Assembly: GCA_019454045.1 (NCBI GenBank)
Contig: SKCR01023809.1
Span: 310,001 to 374,000 of the forward strand
Direction: 5' to 3'
Source of the DNA: Zanthoxylum bungeanum
Taxonomy: Eukaryota > Streptophyta > Magnoliopsida > Sapindales > Rutaceae
DNA: 64,000 nt
Made by a program: the position numbers and the translations under genes
Shown here: piece by piece, positions 34,850 through 45,107 of the stretch
Layout of the letters: each line of letters opens with the position of its first letter
Numbering within the stretch: the stretch's first letter is position 1
Notes under the pieces: generated by a model
What the model was told of the DNA's origin: nothing
The model's database searches: none
What the model saw: only the letters and a program-made list of their open reading frames with translations

Positions 34850-35049
34850 CTCTCTGTAACATCCCGGGATATTTTAGCGTGTTGTGTAAATTTTATTTTG
34901 CACGTGAGGCTGCGTCCGAACGCAATGTTTATTTTTTTAAGTAAAAATGGGAACTTTTTCATGAAATTAATTATAAGTTTATATTAAATTAAGCTTGAGG
35001 GATTAATTTGAAATTTATTAAATAGTGTAGATAAATCTAGATTTTTCTT

Positions 35050-35051
35050 TA

Positions 35052-35082
<31 letters not shown>

Positions 35083-35090
35083 CATTATTG
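35050..35090. repeat. (TTA)n microsatellite
   Basis: About twelve TTA/ATT units with one interruption. Confidence 0.9.
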
Positions 35091-35124
35091 TTTATCTACA
35101 AATAGACGTGTAATATTCATATAC

Positions 35125-35460
35125 ACACACCTATTCAATTAACACCACACACACACACACACAAATTAGAAAGAACAGGGAGAGAGAGAGAGAAGAGAGA
35201 AGAGAGAAGAGAGAAATCAAGAAAAGTCGAGAGCAGAGAGAAGAAGGGAGAAACGAGAGGGATCCAGAGGGAAAGAGACCGAGAAAATAAAAGAAGAATA
35301 AAGCTGAGAGGGAAAGAAGAAGCAGAGACCGAGAGAGAGTGGGAACCGAGAAGATGAAGAAAAAGAGGAAATGGAGGAAGAAGACCGAGATAGAGAGGAG
35401 AGAGCAGAGGTTGTGCAGGGGAGATTCAGAGAGAGAGAGATACCGAAACAGAGGAGAGGT
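35125..35460. repeat. (AC)n then GA-rich purine tract
   Basis: A CACACA run (35125-35162) leads into about 300 bp of almost pure GA-rich strand (GAGAGAGA, AGAAGAG, GAAAGAAG). The long minus-strand frame across it is a composition artefact. Confidence 0.88.
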
Positions 35461-36829
35461 AAGTACACTATGCTTATAATTATCTTGAATTTAATTGATT
35501 TTAACAAATGGGTTTGAAGAGAAATTCGAAACTTGGGTTAGGCAGTGAGTTAGAACCGTGCCAAAGGTAAATTAGATTTGGGCATTTAGTGTGATAATGG
35601 AAGAAACTTTATGAATAAAGGAATTAATTTGATTGGATAATTTAGGCAAACAATCGGCCAGGAACCCTAGAATATGGGGATTTTTGGATTTGTGAATTGG
35701 CTATGCTATCCATAATCTGAAATCATGGATTAGGAATGATACTTTGAAATTTATATAAACTGTACATATGATAGAAGATGATGAGGTAGTAGTAATAGAA
35801 GTAGTGAACACAGAACAAGCGGATGAAAGAGTAGTAGTAAATGAGCAGAGGCAATACCAGAAGTTTTTTTTTTTTTTTTTGGGGTTGTGGTAATAACACC
35901 CTAGGGTAGTGGGATGGATAGATAGATATAATTATATATATATATAATTGGAATTTGATTTTGATATATGTTGTATTGTAGTTTGATTCTGGTTCTGGAA
36001 TTGAGATTTGAAAAGTGAGCTTATGTATTAGTTAATATAACAGTGAAGAATATAAGATATTTAAAGAATGTATATAGAAACTAAATATTAGTATGAATAT
36101 ATGAGTTCGACTATGAAGAATGGTTTGATATCAAATTGAAATTCAAAATCGAATGTAGATGTTGACTATTATTGTGGTAGGGTATGTAAAAGAAGAAGAG
36201 TAAACATTAAATCAGTGGTTAGTGCTTATAGAAGTAAACTTGGTAGTGTTAATGTATAAGGTCATGTAAAATGATAAAATATAAATATATATAAGCACAT
36301 AGGTATGAATGTGTATACTTTAAAATGGACAAGTGTGTTAGCATTTGTGAAGGTATGCGATGAAGAGTTACTACATAAGTATATACATATATATATTTGT
36401 ACATGAGTAATGATATGAGATATATAATTATTTATATATGTGCTGTGTGGCTGTTAAAGGAGTGGATATGTGAGAGAATGAATAAGTAGTTTATTTATAT
36501 TGAGAGTCTCGGTATGGTTTAAATGGTCTAGGAAGAAGAATGTAAATGTTATGATATGAGAATATGATCGTAATGTTTCTGTTACAATTCGTAATGTAAG
36601 TGAATATGGTTGTTGTATGTAAAGTACAGTAAGGATGGAATGAGTATACAGAATACAAAATAGCTAAATAAAATGAAAAATATGAAAAGAGCAGGATTCA
36701 CATGCCATTTAATTTATTGGTACGCATGAATATATGCACCCAACTGTATGACTATATGTAGTTAAGCATATAAGAAAACATGGTTAAGGTAAGTGAAAAC
36801 ATAAGGAAAGAATATGCATTTATCATTTT

Positions 36830-37490
36830 CAGAAACTAAGTTAAAGTTAAGAATGGTTTTAGAAATTCAAATTGTTTTCAATAAATGTTTCAAGTTTTCT
36901 TTTGAAAGAATTATATTTCAGAAAATGTCTTCTTACAATTTTGAGTTTTGAGTATCGTTTTATATTTTTGGGGCATGAGGTAAAACCTCACCCCAGTATG
37001 TAACTTGAGATTCAGTTTAGAATTGACGGATTCAGAAACATGTGCACATGTGGAGGACTGAAGGGACACTCTCAGATCCTCGAGCAGGACCAGATCACCG
37101 AAATCCTGGTTTGGTGGCTACACTGCCAGTTGAGCTGTTGTCCTGGGTGTAGAGCTCTACGTTGCCAGTTGAGCTGTTTTCATGGACGTAGAACAGTTTA
37201 AGTTTACAGATTTCCTTTCAGTTTTCAGTTTTCAGTATAAAGCTTTCAGATTTTTAGTATTTAGATTTCAGAAATCAGATCATAATAAACAGTTTTCAGA
37301 AACAGAATTTAGAAACAGTTTTTCAGATTTCAGTTTTCAGTTATAGCTTTCAAAAAGAGCTTTTAGAAAAAGGAATTTTCCAAAGTCGGACTTTAGTAAA
37401 CAGTTTTAAAGTATGTTTTCAGAAATATAAGTTTTATAAAGAGGTTTTCAAAAGAGTTTTCAGAATAAGTTTTCAAGAAAAGTGCTTTCT
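36830..37490. repeat. TTTTCAGAAAC-like degenerate repeats
   Basis: Dozens of short variants of (A)GTTTTCAGAAA, CAGATTTCAG and TTTCAGTTTTCAG occur on both sides of a conserved block (36960-37200). The same feature marks 5690-5950 and 19250-19500 in the sister LTRs. Confidence 0.72.
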
Positions 37491-38169
37491 AAAAGCATAA
37501 CATATTATAATAGAATACAATTATAAATTATACATATCAGTCATACATCCTAATGATCATCTGAGATGCATATAGCTGTTATTAATGCATGGTAACATGG
37601 TTACATTTGCATGGGTAAATGATTGATGTTCATATGTATTGTATGCTTTCATGGAATGAATGCTTTATTAGACACTAATGCATGCTGACATGATTCTATA
37701 TACATGTAAATGTAATTGGTAACAGTATGTGAATAGAAATGATACTTTATAATTCCGATTTGATGATATTTCAATGAGATTTAAAGAAGATAATTATAAT
37801 AGATGTCCAACTGGGTTAACAATGAGTAAGTAGGTAAGTTTTAAGATATCAGAGTAGCGCAGCAAAAACGTAATGAAACTTGACTTAGTAAAGAATATAG
37901 AAATTTGTTGATTATGTTATAAATCTTAAGGTGTGAATAGTTTATGATGTGTGCATAAGTAAATAAATAGAAAAGACTAGCAGTAAGTAATGTATATGTA
38001 AAATGAATAAAGAGATATTTAGTTAATTCAGACTTTGTATATGTTTGCATGGTCAGATAGACAACTCAGGATAATATAGAACACGGAATTCATAATTTGT
38101 GTGCGCTTGATACTCAAGGAATGAGCGTAGTTACTTACTGAGTCTTATGACTCACACCATAACAGTTTG

Positions 38170-38223
38170 TTTGAGTTTTGCAGGTTGGTGACCTGACCGG
38201 TCGACCAACCTGCAAAACTCAAA
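38170..38223. repeat. 20-bp perfect hairpin, 14-nt loop
   Basis: The left arm 38170-38189 and right arm 38204-38223 are perfect reverse complements. The sister copy (4940-4993, reverse) has the left arm and loop but a different sequence in place of the right arm. Confidence 0.92.
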
Positions 38224-38500
38224 ATTTTGAGGAGCCGGATAGCAGCGTTGCAGTCAGCCAGTCACCAGGTCTTGGGAATATCAAAGTCAAGTTGTTTATG
38301 AGTTTAGTTGAAGAGAATTGAGTTGTATAAAGTTTAATTGTAAAAGTTTTTGTTTATACGTATTTCCGGGCATGTAGCCCAATTATATTGTGTCTTGAGT
38401 TATTTATGTTAGTGATATATTGTGTCTGGGCCCTATAGGTTGTATTGCGGTGATGATCTAGGTTGCATGACTTTTAGTAGAGGTCATGCCGAAATTTCGT

Positions 38501-38542
38501 CAGAGGCAGAGGCAGAGGCAGAGGCAGAGGCAGAGGCAGAGG
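38501..38542. repeat. (CAGAGG)7 hexanucleotide repeat
   Basis: Seven perfect CAGAGG units. The related LTR at 17923-19939 shows only AGAGAGGCAGAGGCT at the same place. Confidence 0.92.
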
Positions 38543-38616
38543 CTTAGGCTTATGGAGTCAGGATCAGCCTGTCTTCTGCCGGTAGCATCCTGGCTTAGGC
38601 GGGATGTTACACTCTC

Positions 38617-40846
38617 ACTGCATCTTTTTTGACTTTTTATGACGTAGATTGTCTAACGTCATAATTAGTCTCAAAACTAATATGACACTAATGGTTACTG
38701 ACTGTATTCTCCATGAATCAGAAACTCGTTCTTAATATCTCAAAGATTACAAAGAACGTGTTTCAAGATCCATCATATGGTCTATAGGGTATCAAAATAA
38801 CTCGTAACAATTACGATTAAATTGATATCTTTAATCACAAATAATAAAGTATTCATTATGTCATCATCAAATGATACATAAGATTGATTAGACATTCTAA
38901 TCAATATTTCTTTCGAAAAAAAGGAATTATCCTTTACGAAAGATGAATACTATATACAAGACACACATTAACTGTCAAACAGTTATACTAACTATCATAC
39001 AGATAACCTTGTTGTGTCTTTTATTAGATCATATCTAATGCACGACTAATAAGAGTATCTCACAAGTCTCTTAGTTTTATATCTTATATAAAACTTTATA
39101 TCAAATATAACAGAGACTACTCTCACTGCTTTCATGGAGTAAAGAAGACTTAGGTAAACCTTTTACCTTACAAACATCTCATTATTACTATAATAATGAT
39201 AATGTTGTTAGGATATATAACACTAGAAAGTAATTTGTACGCTCCCACTAACCCTATTATCACATATGTATTCTTTATACTCTGACAAGATCAGACAAGC
39301 TGATTGATAACAAAAATAGAGAACACGAATTTCTGAAAGACTTATCCGAGTCTACAATAGGCTTATAAGCTAGCACACTAAACTGCGATCTCAGCAGAAC
39401 ACAAACTCTAGGGCCATTCCAGAATGAACTCTTCAAACAAAGAAATCACAACTGATCTCTTATCTGAATAAGTCATTCAAAAAATGCCACTTTGCATTCT
39501 TTAGCTAAAATGTACAGTGTAATATCAACATTAACCAATATATCTTTAATTGTTCAATTTAGTGTGACTAGAGACAAATTTCCTCATAATCTACAATAGA
39601 TTGCTGAGTATAACTTTTCTCACTGTCATACTGTAAAGGTCAAACCTTTAATAAGCTCACACTGCTTTCGCTTCGCAAACAATTAGCACATATCATGAAC
39701 TAATTCATAATGAAAGCGTAATCAAGTTCAAAACTTGATCGTAGTAGGCTATGAACAATCTTAGATCTATGGTTCAATGGTGAACTTCTAGAATCGATAT
39801 CAAATATCGCTTCCATTATAAGTTATAGGATAATTTTCTTCGGTAAGAAAACAACAGAATCATTAAGTATCAAATACTCGTAAATGATTCCGATATCCTA
39901 TTACTTATATAAAAGATGTATAAGGGTTGTTTCATCTTATTAATTACGTAGTTCCATTTATAATTTATCATTCTCACATTTGACTTCAATAAGTTAAGTC
40001 TTTTCTAAAATAGTTAACATCTGATGTTACACACCAAGTAATAAAACAATTTTATTACTTAGGATCGTAGGAAAGATATTCTATCAAATAGAATACAATA
40101 TTCTATAAAATAGAATAAATGATAAACTTTTACTTATACCTCCGAGATGTAAGTAATTTCCATTATATAACTATTATATAAAAGAAAGATTCAAATCTCA
40201 AACTTTTCAAGATTCAAATTTTCAATTTATACATATCATATATGTAATTGTAGAAATTAATGGAACGTAAATTAAAAAGATGAACTAGTATTACTGGAGC
40301 ATATCCCCAAGAGTATTGAAACTAATTCGGTAACATTCAATATCAAACGAATCAAATCATATAAGATTCGACTGTTCCCACTACTCAATTCCATCAAGAT
40401 GGAATCGTGGAAGAATAATATTGAATATGAATCATATTCACTGAATAAACTTAGAACTAATTGCTTTAAATTCATATGTTTGATCGTATCAAAGATCTTT
40501 GAACAGTTCAAAGACTTGTAATGAATTTTAAGGATAGAGTTCTAAAAAAACTTCAGATTGAATATATTTGAACAAGCCAAAAATGTTCAACCTACGTTTC
40601 ATCAGAACAAATTGAAAGTACTTGATCATTTCAAGACGTTCAATATGTGTTATTTCAGAAACAAGTAACTAAGTTATGACAATTCATAAACTAAGTTACG
40701 AAGTAAAGAAAACTACCTTAAGCAATTACAATTCATTAAACTACATACATCTAATGTATAAAGCTTTAATAAATCTGGTGGTCCAATGACAAATCATTGG
40801 TTAAACGAGATTTTAATCACCTTCCCGAATACAATATTCATTAAAT
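38617..40846 (-). pseudogene. Copia C pol remnant (RT region to integrase)
   Basis: AT-rich, heavily decayed sequence on the minus strand of C. The only clear domain is the C-terminal half of the integrase core at about 40262-40510. There Y-S-W-G-Y-A-P-x-I-L-V-H-L-F-N matches the usual F-W-G-Y-A-L-x-T-A-x-Y-L-L-N. Upstream spacing fits TP-x-x-NG-V-E-R-x-N-R-T-L-x-D-M-V, with several stops. RT should lie at 38617-40200 but I could not read its motifs. Confidence 0.6.
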
Positions 40847-43546
40847 GAACTGGGAAATGATTTAAGGCCGCACTCACCCATCGCAAGGGAAGACCTCAAA
40901 CCGTTGGGTTCGGAATGGTCCCTTACTTATGCCTATTGTAATGAACGGATTTAAGCGATAATATAACCAAGTCTACGCAACATACATACGCAAGAATAAC
41001 CTACATCTAAGTTTGCATACAACCTATATCTAAGTTCGCATACAGCCTATATTTAAGTTTGCATGCATAAAAGTAAATCGACATAACGGTAAACACACAA
41101 TTTCATGAACACATTAAGTTGATAAATACGGAAATATGAATAAACAATAACGGTAAAAGCGTAAATATTAAAGAGAGATAATTAAGCATATGATGGAGAA
41201 TGGAATAACTTAAAGAGACAAGCATGCGTAAAACATGATGAAGAAATCTGTCCAGTGTGTGAGCGTTCGTGTAGCGTTCGTAAATGCGTTCGAACGGTAA
41301 ATAAAATGCACGCGTTCGAGTAGCGTTTGATAACACGTTCGAACGAGCTGAGACAGAATGCATACGTTCGTGTAGCGTTTGATAATGCGTTCGAACAAGA
41401 GTGAGACTGAATGTTCGCGTTCGTATAACGTCTAGGAACGTGTTCGAACGGGACAAGACCTGATGCAGGGTAACGCAGAATGCATGTGCGTTCGAGTAGC
41501 GTTCGTAAATGCGTTCGAATGGAAACAAGACAGAATACATACGTTCGTGTAGCGTTCGGAAACACGTTCGAACGGGATTACCAAAATGGCATCCGAAATG
41601 ACACCAACACATACGTGAATAAATAAATACATAATATATGACCTCGTGTACTCGGTTGAACGTATATCATATTCAATCGAGTTTACTTCGTCCGGTGCAG
41701 CAAAACATCGCTGTAAAGGTAGCCTTTATGCTTTTTATCCCTCAAACGGAGGACCTTTAATCCGACGTGATTAGCCCATGCGCACTAGATCACAATGCAT
41801 GAAATAACAAAGAAATACTATACGAAAAATACATAATGGAATAATAAAAGGCGCGGCAAAATATTGTGGTAAAGGTAGCCTTTTAGGCTTTTTCCCCCTC
41901 AAATAAAAGACATTTAAACCAACATAATTAGCCCATGGGCATCAAGTAACAATGCATAGAAGATAAATAAGGCAATAATATGGGACCTCGAATGTCCGAT
42001 TGAACATATCTCACGTTCAATCAAACGTATTTCGTCCGGCGCTGCAAAATATCGTGGTAAAGGTAGCCTTTTGGCGTTTTCTCCCTCGAATAGAGGACCT
42101 TTGAACCAACATAGTTAGCCCATGCGCATCAAGCAACAATGCTTGAACAAGGAAGAAAATTCCTAGAAAATAAAAAGGTGGAACAATGAACACTAAATTA
42201 AATATCAAAATGTAACATGTGCTTGAAAGATTCTCAAGCAGTACGTGAAGTTGTATCCCAAGTACAGACTGCGCTACCGTCCATTCGGATTCGGCAACGG
42301 AATTTACGTTTGGGTTTCCATCCGATACACCACGAGATATAACACAAAATAATTCATCCAACAACGATAACATACATAGAACAAACAAGATGCATGCGAA
42401 GAAATAATAATAATTAACTAAAAAAGATGAACGAAAGTAAATAAAAGGGTGCCCTCAGGTCTTACCTTTTAAGTTGCCTCTCAGAAGTGCGTTACGCGGC
42501 CGTCGGAAGGGTTAATAATCCGCAACTTTTCTGTTGTTCTGGTTCAAGACTTTCCCTCACTGTTTCACCATTGTTCGCTGCCGTTTCCGCTGTTTTCTTC
42601 GCTATTTTTCTACTGTTTTAGGAATTATTTTTTGGGGCTGATTCGGTCTTGATTTAGGGCTGTTTTTTTTGGACTGTTTATGGTATTAGGTTAGTGTCGG
42701 TGGAGGGCTGCTGTGAGGCAAGGGACGTGTGTCTTTGGCTGGTTGAAAGATGGTTTGGTCGGTTAATGGCTGGTATTTGGTCGAGTAACAGGCTGCTGTT
42801 TGAGGCCAGAGACGTGTAATGAGAGTGATTAGGTTTCTTGTGCGTTGTCTGCCGATTAAGGGGCTCTGTGTTTCTTGTGTTTTCGTGAAAGGAGAGAGCT
42901 TATGGTTTTACTTCTTTTTTGTTTTTTTAAAGGTTGCCGTGAGTCTCTAAGGGGGGAAGAGTTTGGAGTTTTGGTTTCTTTTATAATGGTGCACTAGGAT
43001 TTCTAGGTAAGGAAGGAAATCATGCCAATATGGGATGTGTTTAATTAATTTAAAAAAAAGGAAACAAATTTTGTATTTTTGGTGGGGAATGTATTTATTT
43101 TGGGAGGTGATTGGATTTGATTTATTTAGTTTAGGAAAGGGGGATTTTATTTGATTAGGAAGGATATTTATTTTGATTTGATTTGATTTGTTTTAATTTA
43201 ATTGGATTTGATTTAATTTTGACATGTGTTTTAAATGTTTTAATTATTTTTGGATTGAGTTTGGTGTTATTGGCTTGGGGCTTTAATTTTAAAACATAAA
43301 CACAGACGACCGTTCGAACGCATTCCAGGACGCTACACGAACGCCCGTAATCTGTTCGCCGTTCGAAAGTGTTTCTGAACGCAGCACGAACGTATATGCA
43401 ATGAACATGCAAATTAAATTTGACGACGTACTTATCTTGAATTTCCCTTTCCGACGTCCGTTTCCCGTGACTTCCGCAACTTATCGGGTAGTGCCTCCCA
43501 ACGAGGCTCATCATCGGGCTTTCAAGCAAAAATGCAAGTGTCTACA
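40847..43546 (-). repeat. X 3' LTR, end-truncated
   Basis: On the plus strand it begins inside the LTR (TGAACTGGGAAATGATTTAAGG, as at 58834) and ends GCAAGTGTCTACA at 43546. A minus-strand TATA box (TTATAAAAG) is at 42987-42979. It carries three copies of a GGTAAAGGTAGCC..GACC(T)TTTAA block (41713, 41870 and 42056) and a palindrome-bearing 53-bp array. Confidence 0.88.
41255..41580. repeat. 53-bp tandem array with CGTTCGAACG palindromes
   Basis: Six diverged units of about 53 bp (one of about 70) of the form CGTTCGTGTAGCGTT..GCGTTCGAACG..AATGCATA. Each contains the palindrome (C)GTTCGAAC(G). Long minus-strand frames over the array are repeat artefacts. Confidence 0.88.
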
Positions 43547-43564
43547 ATCGCCCTCATTTTGATG
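43547..43564 (-). promoter_or_regulatory. X polypurine tract
   Basis: On the minus strand CATCAAAATGAGGGCGAT abuts TGTAGACACTTGC of the 3' LTR. Y has CATCAAAGTGGGGGCGAC at the same place. Confidence 0.85.
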
Positions 43565-43770
43565 GGCTTGTGCAGTGTGTGTGACAGTGACAATTCTATC
43601 AAAGTCATGCATGCATTTTTATTTACCTGGCTCGCCAGCTGTTGCCTGACTTACCTGTCATTCTGAGATGCTTCAAACTGAGTCGATGGTGGTGAGGTAC
43701 TGCGACCCCTAAGGTTCATCCCTGCAAGATGCTGTGATCTATAGGATTCATTACCGAACTGAATTGATGA

Positions 43771-44280
43771 GAGGTGGTCCATTCCTGAACCGTTACTGTG
43801 AGGTGGTCCATTCCCGAACCGTTACTGTATGAGGTGGTCCATTCCCCAACTGTTACTGTATGGTGCTCCATTACCGAACCGTTACTGTGAGGTGGTCCAT
43901 TCCCGAACCGTTACTGTGAGTGGTCCATTCCCGAACCGTTACTGTGAGGTGGTCCATTCCCGAACCGTTACTGTGAGGTGGTCCATTCCCAAATCGTTAC
44001 TGTATGAGGTGGACCATTCATGAACCATTACTGTATGGTGGTCCATTCCCGAACCATTACTGTGAGGTGGTCCATTCCTGAAACGTTACTGTATGATGTA
44101 GTCCATTCCCGAACCGTTACTGTATGGTGGTCCATGCCCGAACCATTACTGTGAGGTGGTCCATTCCCAAATCGTTACTGTGAGGTGGTCCATTCCCGAA
44201 CCGTTACTGTGAGGTGGTCCATTCCCGAATCGTTACTGTGAGGTGGTCCATTCCCGAACCGTTACTGTATCAGAGGTGGT
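43771..44280. repeat. 29-31-bp tandem array in X 3' region
   Basis: About sixteen units of GAGGTGGTCCATTCCCGAAC + CGTTACTGT(AT), with scattered substitutions. The same unit, inverted, appears in Y at 51208-51380 in about six copies. Confidence 0.92.
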
Positions 44281-45107
44281 AGGCTGGTCGCCCCCAGACT
44301 TGGTTCATCTTTTTTTTTGTTCTTCATTGCTTGCGCTCGGCCAAAGTAGATCATTTGATGCGGTGTTCCGTACTGTCATATCTCATTACTCTCTTTTACG
44401 AGATAGTCCCAATAGTTGTACATATTATTGTCCTCAAATGATGCCTAGTGTCGAAACCAGAGAATCTTCAAAGTACCTGATACAACTTAAATCCGACAGT
44501 TTGAATAAATGATCTGAACAAGACTCCAAGTGTGTGTGCGCCAAGGTTCTTTCACAGTTTAATCCTTAAGTAAGCCAACTCGAAGATTTTGTTTCAAAGA
44601 ATGGGATCAGTGGGTCTAACCAACCTAGATGTCTTGATCATGCTCTGCAATTACTTCATCGTACTCAATATGATATGGGTTTCTTCTTCTTTTCTTTCGT
44701 CTCTTCATTCATTTTATTTATTTATTTTTTCAACACACCTACTCTTTAAGATAGCATTTCTCCTCATGGTGGTCCTAATACTCGCCCATGGGTAGCTTCA
44801 CGCTTATCGGTTATAGGTGGTTTATTTTTTCTTCTTCAGAGACTTTTCTTTTATTTCCAACTGTATCATATATCGTAACACAAGTAAATCAGGATGGACA
44901 TCTAAGCAAACGGTCATTCACTGATCCGCCATCTCTTCAACTAGTCATCTCCTCGACTACTCAGGCTTCTACTGCTAAGATCCTGTAATTAAGTGCCCGT
45001 GAGTCTAGCCGAGATCAACCACTCAAAATATCGGACGAGAGCGCATCTCGCACTTATCGTTTCTAAGGTTTCACCCTACAATAAACAATTTCATCACCGG
45101 ACATATG
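44281..45107 (-). other. X 3' non-coding module (M2)
   Basis: Non-coding, conserved with Y 48845-49735 (inverted), including GGTTAGGCAT..GTCC..GATGAAATTG, ..GATAAGCGTGAAGCTACCC.., CCATGGGCGAGTATTAGGACC and AACCAAGTCTGGGGGCGACC. It lies 3' of pol in X but 5' of the post-pol module in Y. Plus-strand ORFs here show no protein family. Confidence 0.78.

Larger units (their letters stand above)
34855..38611 (+). mobile_element. Solo LTR, TGTAACATCCCG type (3757 bp), TSD CTCTC
   Basis: TGTAACATCCCG at the left and CGGGATGTTACA at the right form a 12-bp terminal inverted pair. CTCTC is duplicated at 34850-34854 and 38612-38616. No terminal direct repeats, primer site or coding frame is present inside, so it reads as a solo LTR of a gypsy-type family with very long LTRs. 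A nonautonomous DNA element is the less likely alternative. It is related to the fragments at 4648-6592 and 17923-19939. Confidence 0.8.

Noticed and set aside
35217..35507. Serine-rich minus-strand frame of 96 codons
   Set aside because: Antisense of a GA-rich tract; low complexity, no domain.
41103..41612. Minus-strand frames of 127-169 codons rich in R-T-H-L-R-T-L
   Set aside because: They cover the 53-bp LTR array; the same happens at 59091-59620. No protein family, and the position is inside an LTR.
43829..44023. 64-codon frame of P-N-R-Y-C-E-V-V-H-S repeats
   Set aside because: Product of the 29-31-bp array; frame changes wherever the unit length shifts.
43771..44280. Possible CRISPR-like array (regular repeats)
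   Set aside because: Repeats are contiguous with no unique spacers, inside an LTR element of a plant. Tandem repeat only.
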